From assembly GCA_003427395.1 (NCBI GenBank), contig BFEA01000226.1, positions 126,634 to 190,633 of the forward strand: 64,000 nt of DNA, read 5' to 3'. The notes under the pieces are model-generated. The model was not told the origin of the DNA and did no database searches. It saw nothing but the letters and a program-made list of their open reading frames with translations. Below, piece after piece: positions 1 to 10,560 of the stretch (position 1 is the stretch's first letter; each line of letters begins with the position of its first letter). The stretch is from Chara braunii (taxonomy: Eukaryota > Streptophyta > Charophyceae > Charales > Characeae). The position numbers and the translations under genes are program-made.

Positions 1-60
1 AGCCGCGTAGCCATTTCTTTTGAATCGTGTTGGTGTCATTCAATCCAATGGGTCGCTTGG

Positions 61-235
61 GAGGAGGTCGCCGGGCCTCCTGGTACACCCCCCTCCCCCC
101 CCCTGCCCTTGTTGTTTCCCGGCTGGGGTAAACAGGGGGCGGGGCGCGTGGAGGAGGTCGTCGGGCCTCCTAGTAACCCCTCCCCCCTCTCCTCCCTGCC
201 CTTGTTGTTTACTGGCTGGGTTAAACAGGGGGTGA
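61..235. repeat. Tandem duplication, ~87-bp unit
   Basis: Two diverged copies of a unit that begins GAGGAGGTCG and ends in a C-rich run followed by CTGCCCTTGTTGTTT and AAACAGGGGG. The copies occupy about 61-143 and 148-235. The short open frame across them only reflects the duplication, and I see no gene. Confidence 0.7.
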
Positions 236-626
236 GGACCTCACTTGCATATTATTGGCGGTCAGTTTCGTGATCTACGGCCTACTACTGGTAGCTTGTA
301 TTTTGTAAGCGCGTGATCGGACATTACATGTTTCGGTACTACTTGGTAGCTTTTAAGCAAAAAATTGGATCTCTTTTAGGCAAAAAACTCGGATCCCACC
401 TCTTTCGGTGTGTGGAGGGCGCGGCGCTAGGTTGGGAAGCATGTCGAAACATTTGATGTGGTTGGATCTTTTTTCGAAAGTTCTGGACCCCTACCCTGCC
501 GTGAAAAAGGAGGAGCATTTTGTTTCTTTTTGTGTGTGTTTTCTGGCTGTCCTGGTTGGCCACCGTCTGCACCCGAGTTCTGCCTGGTAATTATGGCCGT
601 ATCTGGACTGAAAAATGCATCAAATA

Positions 627-669
627 CAGCTATAATGACCGGGCTTTCTATTCGGGTGAAGACGGTAGC
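627..669 (+). repeat. Dispersed ~43-bp repeat, copy 1
   Basis: This is a copy of a short dispersed element of the form CAGCTATAATGACCGGG...TTCTATTCGGGTGAA...GACGGTAG. Related copies lie at 1,504-1,544, 6,569-6,594 (inverted, partial), 6,622-6,713 (two in tandem) and 19,110-19,152. The flanks differ between copies, so the conserved core is the unit. Function unknown. Confidence 0.65.
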
Positions 670-1030
670 ATGCGGGAATTGCCAAAACGCCAGTGGCGTT
701 TCAATCGTGGAAGTTCTTTGCACCGGTGTGTGGGATGCCAGTTCTCTTTCTCAGTCCGCACGGTCCGCCTCCATCTTTTTCGTTCTTTTAGAGAATTTAC
801 AAAAACCATGTAATGTCGGATCAGGCCCTAATCTGAGTGAATGGGACCTAGCCCCAGGGCAGTTAGTGCTAATAATTGAAGCAATAAATGTGCACGTAAG
901 GAAGGGGATTTTTTTTTGGTGGAAATTTCAATGCTGCGGGGCCCTTCTTGCAAGGATCTATGTTTTATTCTGTATACGGTTTACCGGGCAGCTCTGTTTG
1001 ACGATATAAATATAATTAGATTGTCAGAGA

Positions 1031-1137
1031 GAACTGCCCTGTGAAGCGTAAGCATAGAGGGAGAAGAGGACTACATATATACATATCATGAACCAGAACT
1101 GCCCGGTAAAGCGTAGTCAGAGAGGGAGAAGAGGGCA
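1031..1137. repeat. Short direct duplication
   Basis: GAACTGCCCTGTGAAGCGTA followed by an AGAGGGAGAAGAGG run occurs at about 1,031-1,068 and again, slightly diverged, at 1,097-1,137. A similar G/A-rich lead-in also precedes the related repeat at 35,060-35,110. Confidence 0.6.
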
Positions 1138-1145
1138 ATAAACGA

Positions 1146-1435
1146 GGGGCTGTGACAAACTGTTGCGTCGGAGTTTCACTGACTCATCAGGGGCACTCTC
1201 GTTCCAGGAAGCTATCATTCTCGCGGTATTTCACTGACTCATCAGGGGCACTCTCGTTCAAGGAAGCTATCATTCTCGCGGTATCTATCGTCATAGAGAA
1301 GCTCGGTGAACTATCAGCAGACAGGAAGAAGAGAACAGGCTCCTGATGAGTCGGTGAAACTCTGATGAAAGTCTGTCACAGCCTCCCTCCTCCGATGAGT
1401 TGGTGAAACTCTGATGGAACAGTTTGTCACAGCCA
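1146..1435. repeat. Direct and inverted copies of a CTGTGAC/CTGATGAG repeat
   Basis: A unit running from GGGGCTGTGACAAACTGTT to TTTCACTGACTCATCAGG appears at 1,146-1,192. Its inner part is duplicated in direct orientation at 1,227-1,281, with period about 56 bp. Two inverted copies follow at 1,340-1,385 and 1,393-1,435 (TGATGAGTC..GTGAAACTCTGATG..GTCACAGCC). A diverged copy lies at 35,106-35,165. The arms could fold back on each other. Confidence 0.6.
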
Positions 1436-1503
1436 CTTGTTTGTTATCCTCTTCTTCCTCTCTGCTCACGGTTCACCTTACAGTTCGCTAAGACGATAGG
1501 TGC

Positions 1504-1544
1504 GAGGATAATGACCATGCGTTCTATTCGGGCGAAGATGGTAG
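1504..1544 (+). repeat. Dispersed ~43-bp repeat, diverged copy 2
   Basis: GAGGATAATGACCATGCG followed by TTCTATTCGGGCGAAGATGG is a diverged relative of the 627-669 repeat. Confidence 0.5.
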
Positions 1545-2460
1545 AACGACAATATCTCCTTGGAATGATAGCTTTTGAGAACGATAGCGCCCTTCTGTCT
1601 CCTCTTGCTGTTGTGGAGCTATAGGAGAACACGACTTTCGGACCGTTGGTCGTTGAAACTAAACGTGCTGCGGAGCAGAGAATCCAGGCGAGGGGCCTCT
1701 TGGCCTCTTCCCGCTCCTGATAAAAAAATCAGGCGATCGAGGGGCATCTCCCCGTCGGAGCTATGGGGATCAGAGTACCTATCGAGAAGGGATTGATAGC
1801 TCCACAGAACGAAACGATGGTGTCCTATTTCCTCCTCTCAACATTGTGGAGCTTTGGGTGAGCCGAAAACCTAGAACTCACGGTTAGAGTCTTTGTTTCT
1901 GACCGAGGACATTGAGTGCGAACTTACCGTGTGGGTGTGGGGAGAGGTACGGGTCGGTGCGTGTTTGTTCCCTTGCTAGTGTAGACAAAATAGTGATAGG
2001 AAGGGAGAGGAGGGAAATAGAGAAGTGAATAGTAAGTGATTGAGAGGAGAGTATAGGTTAGTCTTATAAAGAAAGGGTAAATTAACGGTGGTTCGGAACG
2101 AAGAATCCAGGCAAGAAGGGGGGGCATCTCCCCATTGGAGCTACGCTGAGGGGGATTATTTCAGAGTATCGATTGGAAAACGATTGATAGCTCCCTAGAA
2201 AGATGGAATCCTGTTTCCTCCTATCGATATTGTGGACCTGTGGGAGAATCAATAAAACTTGAATTCACGGCTATTCTTTGTTTCTGACGGTTGATTGTTG
2301 AAATTGAGTGTCCAGAATGAAGAATCCAGGCAAGTGGGGGACCTCCCCTCCCTCCCCCTTCTCCCCTCCCCCCTACCCGGAGCTATTATCTGGAGTGGCA
2401 ATATTCCAGAGGATATGATATATATATGATATAGTACCAGCTGGCGAAGCTCAGGTGGTC

Positions 2461-2535
2461 ACTGGTGTAGCTCAGTTGTTACGCCCATGAACTGTTGAAA
2501 CACAGACCCGAGTTCGATTCCAATGTAATCAGATG
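2461..2535 (+). repeat. tRNA-derived SINE head
   Basis: The sequence has the layout of a degenerate tRNA. A box-A-like GTAGCTCAGTTG is followed 36 nt later by a box-B-like GAGTTCGATTCC and then CCAATG.AATCAGATG. A near-identical copy in reverse orientation lies at 3,021-3,099, and the same post-tRNA AATCAGATG is found at 6,361-6,445. I read these as SINE heads (RNA polymerase III type) because acceptor stems do not pair properly. The 3' end and target-site duplication were not resolved. Confidence 0.55.
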
Positions 2536-2618
2536 CGTACTACTACTAATATGATATCTCCCTTCTTCCTCCTCTCGGTAATGTGGAGTTGGGGCCTAGT
2601 TGCACCACTCGCCATCCA

Positions 2619-2674
2619 CCAAGATTTTCAATGCATCTGGACTAGTGCGCGTCCAGATGCATTGAAAATCTTGG
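2619..2674. repeat. Perfect 24-bp inverted repeat with 8-nt loop
   Basis: The arms at 2,619-2,642 and 2,651-2,674 are exact reverse complements and are separated by TAGTGCGC. The arm contains GATTTTCAATGCATCTGG. Perfect pairing in otherwise decayed repeat DNA suggests a recent or maintained hairpin. A looser GCATCTGG/CCAGATGC arrangement is seen near 59,958-60,002. It could be a miniature foldback element or a small-RNA hairpin; neither is shown. Confidence 0.9.
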
Positions 2675-3020
2675 CAGTGGTCCAACTATGCCCTTATTGG
2701 AGGACAAAAACTGTGGTTGTTCTGCGGTTCTGACCGTTGATTGTTGTAATTGAGGATGCAGAACGAACAGTCCTGGTAAGTGGAACCTCCCTCGCCCTCC
2801 CAGGAGTTACGCTGAGTGACAGTATTCTCAACAGGAGGGGGCAGAAATGCACCCTCATCTCCAGGCGGCGGGAAACTTCAGGATCTGTCCGCCAGAAATG
2901 ATAATTTCCAATAATTTTGCAGATGGCTAGCCGTTTCTTCCTTTTTTTAAAGGAGGGCGACGACTTTGAGATGTCATCTTTGAACTGACCCGCCCCAGGT
3001 AAATTCAGAGTTAATTTTCC

Positions 3021-3099
3021 TCATCTGATTCCATTGGAATTCGAACTCAGGTCTGTGTTTCAACAGTTCATGGGTGTACCAACTGAGCTAGGCCAGTGA
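3021..3099 (-). repeat. tRNA-derived SINE head (inverted copy)
   Basis: On the minus strand this reads CCTAGCTCAGTTGGTACACC, then a CATGAACTG..CACAGACC segment, then GAGTTCGAATTCC and CCAATGGAATCAGATG. It matches the 2,461-2,535 copy with few changes, so the two form an inverted pair about 490 bp apart, with the 24-bp perfect hairpin between them. Confidence 0.6.
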
Positions 3100-3354
3100 G
3101 TGGCTAACCGTTTTTTGTTAGGCAGGGTCCAGACTCCACGAGTATTCGTTGTTGGGCTGCCAGATCTCGGGGCAGTGGGCAATTGAATTAGATAAATCGG
3201 GAAAAGTCAAATTCACACTGCAGTCTGACGGATTGTGGCATATTTATGCGACGGGTCTCTGCTTTAACTGCAGTCTGACGGACAATAAATGGTGTGTGAT
3301 TACAAAACCGTGAGGACAACACTTCACGCTCCGTATGCTCTTGCTTGTTCATAT

Positions 3355-3700
3355 CCTCCAGCGATTCTTGCCATGGGTCGGACCACCTATATCTGTCTGC
3401 TTTTGCAATTGGAGGTACCCTACGCCAATTCACGAGGTAGGTCCGAATACATCTCCAATAATTGACGAGGTTTCCAAATTGTGGGAACAAGGCGCTACAC
3501 ACTGCATGTTCGTGCTTGGACATCCCCTCCCGCGATTCCCGCCAAGGGTTGGACCTTCTATATCTGTCTGAAGGTACCCTACGCATGTGTGTCTCTCCGA
3601 GTCTCGTGCTGTCACTCGTTGATTCCGGTGCAAGCTTTGATGGTCGTTGAACCTTCTATATCTGTCTGGTATTGCAATTGAAGGTACAATACGCATGTCT
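3355..3700. repeat. Three diverged copies of a TATATCTGTCTG repeat
   Basis: GGACC(A/T)(C/T)CTATATCTGTCTG followed by TTGCAATTGAAGGTAC.CTACGC occurs at about 3,379-3,425, 3,551-3,585 and 3,650-3,695. The last two are followed by TCTCTCCGAGTCTC. Overlapping short open frames arise from the repeat on both strands, and no protein is recognised. Confidence 0.5.
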
Positions 3701-3904
3701 CTCTCCGAGTCTCTCGCTGTCGTCATTGATTCTCGCTGTCACCCATGGTTTGATGGTCGATCTACCACCCGCTTCCCCATACGCCTCTGCATCGGTCCTC
3801 GTCTGGCCGTTCGGCTCCAGGGTTTGAATGCATGGCTTCAGTCCCACTACTCATGTGCAGTCACATGAACAGCCCTTACAATTCTATCAACATGCTTCAC
3901 TGTT

Positions 3905-4903
3905 TCATCCCTGTTTGTGAAAACAGCTGCAAATATCAGAAGTGAGAATGCTGACATGAGACATAGACGGTGGCTCTATCAGCATCTGGAGTTCTGTCAG
4001 TTGCCACAATACAATGGCATACGCAGTGCCCCTTGCATATGGTACAATCCGCCTGGCATGTTCTTCATTACTTCCAGTTGCTTCCACGCCACCAGCACTC
4101 CTGCCTACAGCACCGTCTGCTGTCCCACCTTCCCGTGTCTTCCTTACATACACCATGGACTCGATCACAGCCTCCTCGATCCTGTCATCTCCACTACCTT
4201 TCTTCCACATGCCACCCTGGACTTCGCCGGCTCCTGGATGCTGTTCGCCTTTGCTGCTTCCTTCACGTGCTACCTTGTGCCTGGTCTGCCTTGCCTCTGC
4301 TGTTCCCTTCACCCACTTTACTGTACCCTGTCGGCTTGCCTTATCTCCGCTGCGTCCCTCACCTGCTCCGCTGTGCCGTGTCTCTGTAGCGCGCCTCTGC
4401 TTCTTCCTTCGCCCTCTGTGGCTCTTTTGTGTAAGCCTCGTCCCCCCCTTGTCTCATCCCTGTTGCCCTTACTCTTGTTTCCGCGCCCTGCTGACATCCT
4501 CTTCCCCTGTCACACTTCATCCCTGTTCTATGCTGTCCTCTCCTCCTCGGTCCTCTCCTCTTTAGTGCCTTCTGCGTCCTCTGGTAGTTCACCCTGTACC
4601 CCTGTTCCCCCTTCAACTCTTTCGCCCCCTCCCTCCTCTGTTGTGGGTGCACCAAACCCTTCGGAACCTTCCTCTATGCTTCGTGCGTGTCCTCACCATC
4701 TTCATTTCTTGCTTCCCTGCCGTGCCTGCTACACCACTCTGCGCTCTGTTCTCATTCTCAGCCTGCCTCCTTTACTCCTCTCTCTATGCCTGGACGCAGA
4801 AGGGTTTGCTCATTTTTTGCTCTGCTCCCCCGTTCCTGCCTCGTCCTTCTCACCTGCGTTTAGAGTCTCAGCCGCTTTTGCAACCACGTCTGGCCAACCC
4901 TAA
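3905..4903. other. Pyrimidine-rich segment with long open frames on both strands, no recognised gene
   Basis: The plus strand is very C/T-rich here and stays open for about 328 codons (Leu/Ser/Pro/Cys-rich). The opposite strand carries charged frames, one at 3,905-4,312 and one at 4,359-4,655 rich in Arg/Glu/Gly/Gln. Composition bias alone can keep such frames open. If anything is coding, the minus-strand charged frames look more protein-like. I recognise no domain. Confidence 0.3.
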
Positions 4904-5204
4904 CGAACCCCCACGTCCTCTGTGCCTCACAGATGTCGTTCCTCAGCTGTGTGGGTCGCCTCCTCAACACACTGCACATTTTTTCCTTCGTGGTATATTG
5001 ACTTACCCTGTCCGCTGCCGGCTTCACTGTCCTCTGCAACACAATCCTGCACCCCCCCCCCTGAGCCCGCCTGCGGTGAAGGTGCCTCTTGCAGGACAAG
5101 TGGATGTTGATGGCTTGCTGGACACCCGACACAGGACATGAGGCCAGCATCCGCCCAGAAGCAGAGTAGGACTCCCTGCAACATGAGATGGATGTGTCAT
5201 AGAT

Positions 5205-5345
5205 TGGTAAGCCACAGTCAGAAATGGAAGATGACCGTGGCATTGAGTCTGCAAACCGCAGTCAGAAATGGAACATGGCTGTGGCAGCAAGTCTGCAAAC
5301 CGCAGTCAGAAATGGAAAACGACTGTGGCAGCGAGTCTGCATCGT
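5205..5345. repeat. ~46-bp minisatellite with decayed tail
   Basis: Units of the form CAGTCAGAAATGGAA.A(C/T)G followed by CTGTGGCAG.(A/G)AGTCTGCAAACCG repeat at least three times between 5,213 and 5,341. Diverged copies continue to about 5,535 (ATTCAGAAATC..GACTGTGGCAGGGAGG and similar). No coding call. Confidence 0.7.
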
Positions 5346-5540
5346 CAGATGGATGCATCACACATTGGTAAACTGCATTCAGAAATCAAACGCGACTGTG
5401 GCAGGGAGGGCCAGGCTTGTGATGACCGTAGTGAGTACGACTGTCTGCAACATCGGATGGATGGCTTGCACATTGGGAAACCGAAATTAGTAACGGAACA
5501 TGACTGTGGCAGCAAGGACCAGGCTTGTAGTGATGCCACC

Positions 5541-6360
5541 ATGGCGACAACGCCGACAAGGAACATGTGAGTAGTGCATTGGATGCTGATTGTCCACAGG
5601 GTGTTTAGAATCTCTGTGAATTATCTGCTGTAACACGTCTACAAGCATACCACTGTAATCTTTGTACATCATTTGATTTCTTGACAGTTGCATGTCCATG
5701 TTATACCCTGGAAAGCAACCTGCTTGATCATCTCAATGATGATCCAGCATAGCAGCATCTGGAATGTGGCAATTAATGCCAATTATACTATGTGAGGATT
5801 CAGTACCCGATTTATGCTCGGTTTCTGCAGCTTGCACAGCAAACTACCAGCTTGAGATGTGTCATGCTCTTGATGGTGAGTGCATGTGATCATCAGCCTC
5901 ACATCCGTGCCTGCATTCTGGCCAATTAGCACTGGGAACTATTATCATGGAGTAATGGCATTATCCACGATATACATCGCTTACCATGTTCTGATGAAAT
6001 GCCAGTGCTTTGCGTAATGGGTTTTAATCCCACCATTGCTACAGACCAAGAGACACCGCCAGCAGAATGTGTACTGCACAAGTGGAAAGGTAAATACTAA
6101 ATACTAAATATAGATAGAGATGCTACAGGGCAATGTGTCCTGCGCAAGTGCAAAGCTAAGTATTGACGAAGATCCTGATAAGGCAAGAGTGTAGAAGGCG
6201 CATACTGCGCGTACTGCTAAACATGCCAGACGGAGAAGGCAGTTGAGTGCGGTCGAAATTGAGAGTCTGTGTTGGTTTGATGGGTAGGCTGATTTAGTGA
6301 TTTTATGGGCTGCCAGAATGGTAGAGCAGGTTATTGACACTCAATTAACAGACCTGCTGA
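5541..6360. other. Unassigned intergenic DNA
   Basis: I see no recognised gene, RNA or clear repeat structure in this stretch, apart from a small direct duplication of AAATACTAAATA near 6,093-6,110. Confidence 0.4.
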
Positions 6361-6445
6361 TGTGGCCGAATGGTACACGTACATAACTTTTACTGAACAG
6401 GTCATGAGTTCGAGTCTTGGTGGAATCAGATGGATACAATAATAC
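6361..6445 (+). repeat. tRNA-derived SINE-like head
   Basis: TGTGGCCGAATGGTAC resembles a box A, and GAGTTCGAGTCTT a box B, spaced as in a tRNA. They are followed by GGTGGAATCAGATGG. The shared AATCAGATG tail links it to the copies at 2,461 and 3,021, although the tRNA-like part has a different sequence. It is probably a SINE or a related tRNA relic. Confidence 0.4.
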
Positions 6446-6568
6446 TAGGGACGATCCCTTACTGGACTGGAATCGTTTGGCTGTGTAACCAACTTGGCAA
6501 TTCCTTGAGTCTAATTGTGAGTGTTTTGTATACAGGTCATTTCTTACAATGAAGCGCGTTTCCACATG

Positions 6569-6594
6569 CTACCGTCACCCGGTCATTATCGCTG
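6569..6594 (-). repeat. Dispersed ~43-bp repeat, inverted partial copy
   Basis: The reverse complement reads GCGATAATGACCGGGTGACG then GTAG, a shortened version of the element repeated just downstream at 6,622-6,713. Confidence 0.5.
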
Positions 6595-6621
6595 CATCTT
6601 GTCCGAACGTTGCCGCAAATA

Positions 6622-6713
6622 CAGCTATAATGACCGGGTGTTCTATTCGGGTGAATTTGGTAGTCTGCAGCTATAATGACCGGGTGTTCTAATTGGGTGA
6701 AGATGGTAGTCTG
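6622..6713 (+). repeat. Dispersed ~43-bp repeat, two tandem copies
   Basis: CAGCTATAATGACCGGGTGT followed by TCTATTCGGGTGAA..TGGTAGTCTG occupies 6,622-6,667, and the same unit follows directly at 6,668-6,713. An inverted partial copy lies 30 bp upstream. Confidence 0.7.
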
Positions 6714-7515
6714 TTTGCTTTGCCTAGATTGATACTTTGGAAGACAATTTCCTGATATTGCCAAATCTCGTTCGCATAATCTCCAAATCGAAAAAAATGA
6801 TGTGCCCAAATATCAGTTTCTCTGTGCATGTATCGGTTCAGAATGTGCCTGAAACGTAGCATTCTTCCGTGAACAGAGAAATGGTTGTAAATGGCAAAAC
6901 ACGTGATTGATTGATTATTCGCAAGGGTAATGGTTGTACCCGCTTGTGCATTTGGTTGGACAAGCTGCAGTGTGTGAACTCTGCCCTCCCTCGGTCTTGA
7001 CGTTTTTCCCTGTGGGCTTCTTACTGGCCTGTGCTCGCAGAATGTGCTGACCTCACTAGAAGGATCGCCCTTCCTCCCTCTCTGTTTTACTCCCTCTCCT
7101 TGTATGCCTTCTGCTTAGTATTCCTATATCTAACTGCAGAGTGCTCTCTATCGCTCTGATTTTCCTTCTCCACTTGGTCTGCCTTTCTTGGCTCGATAGC
7201 TTGACCTGGGAAGTTTGCGTTCTGTCTGCCTCTCTCTTGGCTTGATTACAGGCGATTAGATCTGTTTGTCCCTCTTCTGTGTGTGTCTGTTCGTCCATCT
7301 GTCTGTCTGTCTCCCTTCCCCTCTCTCTTTGTTCAATGTCTCGTGTTCATTGTCTCTGTATTGTCTCTTGCTGCCTTCCTTTCGTTTCTCGCAGCTGTTG
7401 TCCGTTATACGCACCTTTTCTCTTGGAAATCCAGGAGGGGTGAAATGGCGGAAAGCAGAGAAGCAAGGGTAGAATTTCGAGAAAAGAAAAAGATAAAAGG
7501 AATAGAGGGGAAAAA
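6714..7515. other. Unassigned DNA, pyrimidine-rich in part
   Basis: A C/T-rich stretch (about 7,060-7,440, with CTGTCTGTCTGTCTCCC near 7,298) gives short open frames on both strands. No recognised gene. Confidence 0.4.
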
Positions 7516-7521
7516 TAGTTG

Positions 7522-7735
7522 CAGCATGAGAATAACCATATGGTTATTGCAGCCTCCATTCTCCAGGCGTTGGCCACTCAGTACAAGTACAGTTTTTTGC
7601 TGGGCATTGCTTGTACTGTGGTGGCTTGTACAATGGCCAGCATGAGAATAGCCATGGCGATTGCAGCCTCCGTTCTACATGCGTCCCGCTGTTGCTGGCC
7701 ATTGCATGTACTGTGGCTGTTACTTTTGATTGTCT
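7522..7735. repeat. Tandem duplication ~118 bp
   Basis: CAGCATGAGAATAACCATAT followed by GGTTATTGCAGCCTCCATTC at 7,522 is repeated, diverged, at 7,638 (AGCATGAGAATAGCCATGGC then GATTGCAGCCTCCGTTC). The second copy lacks part of the first copy's tail. Confidence 0.6.
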
Positions 7736-9185
7736 CGGGGTTGAGGGGACACTTGATTGAGTTTGTAAGGGAACCTGACTGTGAATGGTTCAAAACTATG
7801 GCCGCAGTGTGCAATGCCCAGTCTGTGCTGTGACAATATGCTCAGAAATTCAGACAAGTGACCAGGAGAGGAAGGGGGAAGGTAGAATGAGATGGGAAAA
7901 GAGGACAGGGAAGCGAAATATGGAGTTCCATCTTCGGAGGCAGAGGTGCTTTTTTTTCCCTACTGCCAGCTCGTCCCGATTGCATTGCAATGGAGGGTGG
8001 AACTTTTGCGCGTCGTTTTTTTCCCAAACATGCCACAAAGATACGACTACTACGACTACTTACGCAACTAGAGTACTAGTACTAGTTTTGTTGCTGCGGA
8101 TGCGGCTTCAAGAGCTCTCGCTACTCTGGCCACTACTATACTACCTTGACTGCTGCTGTTGCCGCTGCTATCGGCTGTGTAATGCCATGCTAGCAATGAC
8201 AGTTGATAACTTGATACCAAAAAGAGGGGACACACGCAGGATGCACATCTATTGTATCTGTGAATACCCTCTTTTTCCTCTTTTGGATTTGCCGTGGTGT
8301 TCCTGCTCTGCAAGGCTTTTCCTTCAACCACCAGCCTATCCCCTGGTTGTCTCGTCCCGACACGGCAGTTAACCCACCGCAAGACGCGGCGGTTAACCCA
8401 CCTCAAAATCGCAGATTGGGACCTTTTCCTTTAACCACCAGTGCATTTTCCAGCTATCTTGTTCTGACATGGCTGTTAAGTGTTAACCTGTCGGAAAATT
8501 GCTGATCGGGTGTACGGGATGGAAGAGGCTGGTAGCGCCTGGCAATTTGGCACCTGTGACGGTTCGTTTTTCTCAGGGCCGAGAAGCAGCAGTGTATCAG
8601 AGGCAAAAGACTCACACTGACTGGTGGTTGAAGCTTGAGCCGAGCTGTAGGGCCAAGCATTTGAACATCCTCCACCACTGCTAAGGGGAGGCTGCACTGA
8701 GAATTTTGTTCTCCTGCACATATGATTGGCCGGTCTTGTCTGACAGTGGTTTCTGCATAACTGCAGATGAACTTTTGGCTAGTCGATGTAAATTGATGAT
8801 ATTGGCCATGGTGAAGCGAGCGGTGCTTGTTGATCGTACTGAAGTAAGCAGTGCTGGCCGATTCTAAGTGGACAGTGATGATGATAGCGTTGTCTTGTCG
8901 TTGTCCTTGCTACTTCTATTGACTGTTTCCAGATAACATGATGAAGTGGGTGCGGCAGACAATTGGATACGCTTGTCTTTTTGGGTGAGGCAACAGTGCG
9001 TCATGTCTTGGACTTTGCAGACCTTCGCCGATTATCAGTTCTGTTACTGTGCAGAACTGTTAAATCGGTGGGTGAAAGTGCGGACCCACTTCTTCTGCAT
9101 GAGTGTATGCAGTGGATGTTTGGAGCTCAGAGAGAGGCAGGGGTCAGATTCATTGCATGGGGGGCACTGTGGTGGAAGCGTGCCC
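7736..9185. other. Unassigned intergenic DNA
   Basis: There is a small CTACGACTA triplet run near 8,041-8,080 and a short TTAACCCACC duplication near 8,370-8,402. An open frame at 7,785-8,372 (+) has no recognisable domain and is opposed by frames of similar length on the other strand. Confidence 0.4.
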
Positions 9186-9482
9186 TGAAACCACCAGTAG
9201 ATGGCCCCAGCCAAGTTTGAGCATCCCATTGAGCCTCTCCTAAAATTTTCGGAGGCTTGGGACAGGGCGTCCGAAGGGCCAGTAGAATAAAAGAATTGTC
9301 CCATGCCGTGGGGTGGCACTACTGTAGGGCCCCCCTGAACAGAAAAACAAGTTTCCCCTGCCCCCCGGGCGGGCCCTGTCCCGAGTCCCCTACTTTTTAG
9401 AGAGGCTATTCGAAGGCCCTGTCCCGAGTCCCCTACTTTTTAGAGAGGCTATTCGAATGCTCCAGATGTACTGGTGGTTCAA
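9186..9482. mobile_element. Miniature TIR/foldback element (TTAA-CCACCAGTA family)
   Basis: The left end is TGAAACCACCAGTAGATGG and the right end, reverse complemented, is TTGAACCACCAGTACATCTGG. Inner inverted sequence extends the pairing: AGCCTCTCCTAAAA..GGCTTGGGACAGGGC at 9,230-9,272 against GCCCTGTCCCGAGTCCCC..TTTTTAGAGAGGCT on the right. The right arm carries a 44-bp tandem duplication (about 9,370-9,456). There is no coding capacity, so it is non-autonomous. The terminal TTAA-like tetranucleotides are degraded in this copy. Confidence 0.6.
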
Positions 9483-10560
9483 GTGTTTTGTCCAACCCGC
9501 TGAAGTGCGGTCCGCCTTGCAGAAGTCGGACTAGGCAGAATATACAAAGGGAAAAAAATGGCTATGCCATGTGTTCATTCTTCCCGACAACAAGCACTGT
9601 GCAGTGTCCACTTGTTATTAACTGCCGTAAACCCAGTTCATGGCCACCCGTCGCAGGCGAGGGTCGTCACTTTTGTTCAAAAGACCTGAAAGGCTGAAAC
9701 AGGGGTCAAACAAAGGTCACGCCCCAAGTCTGAGAAATGTCTAGAAAAGGGCCTAAGGTCGAGGGGTATCAGGGACTACGGTGCCTGTGTCAAAAACAGC
9801 ATCCAGTGCCCTTATAAGAGGTAGTTAACTCTTGGAAAATCAAGAGTCAGACCAAGCACGGGAAAAGCAGGCTCAAAGTCCACTCAGTAGTCAGCCCCGG
9901 CCATAGATCAGATGCACATCAATGGTTGTCTGCAGGTATCCGGAATATTGCAGTCCCGACGGGGAAAAGGTACTGCTACTTCAAGGATGAATCCAGGCCG
10001 TCGAGATTGGGCAAATCTGAAGTGTGGACACTGTGAAAGGGGAGATGGGTCCACGCCAGTCACGCTACAAAAGGAAAGTCAGACAATGGGGAAGGCATTC
10101 TGCCTTGCGCTGGCTTGATGCTAGTGCTGTATCGCGGGGCTGCTGGAGTTCGATGCCGGTGCCAGATGCTGCTGGTGGGTGCCAGCCCAGAGGGAGATTA
10201 TGTTGGCGCGGCCCCGCATAGATGTAGACTAGGTGATGAGGATTGGCAAGGAGGAGGATCAAGGCTGTGAGACTGACGGGAGATGTGGGGAAGCTTACGT
10301 CGACCTACCTGGCGACGGCACGTGTCATCTGCTGCTGTCTCCAAAAAGGTGAGGAAGTGCTGCGCCGTCCTCTGTATCTGATTGCTGACGTGGAGGGAGG
10401 ATGGGCGCACTGCTATGATCTGCACAGTAATTATGTCAGAGGATATCATAGGGAACATACATTGCTGAGGTGGTGATAGTGGAGAAGCCCGAAGGAGGCA
10501 TGGCAGCAGTGTGCAATTGGTGCAGTGTGCAATTGCTGCAGTGTGCAATTCTTTTATGAG
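9483..10560. other. Unassigned intergenic DNA
   Basis: No gene or RNA is recognised. A GTGCAATT(G/C) motif is repeated three times at 10,510-10,550. Confidence 0.4.

Larger units (their letters stand above)
1640..2790. repeat. Array of diverged ~215/430-bp repeat units
   Basis: A junction motif (GAC.GTTGATTGTTGAAATTGAGTG followed by GAATCCAGGCAAG) recurs near 1,645-1,690, about 1,900-1,930 (partial), 2,287-2,330 and 2,732-2,775. Each is followed by GGGGCATCTCCCC..GGAGCTA and then GATTGATAGCTCC or CTCCTCTC..ATTGTGGA. Spacing of the best junctions is about 424, 216 and 445 bp, suggesting an old array of roughly 215-bp units with losses. No coding potential is recognised. Confidence 0.55.

Noticed and set aside
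1340-1385. Hammerhead ribozyme, suggested by CTGATGAG..GTGAAAC
   Set aside because: Only 6 nt (GTCGGT) separate the CTGATGA and GAAAC cores, and they cannot form stem II. No convincing stems I and III flank them.
3917-4903. 328-codon plus-strand protein
   Set aside because: The Leu/Ser/Pro/Cys composition follows from a pyrimidine-rich strand; no domain, and competing frames are open opposite.
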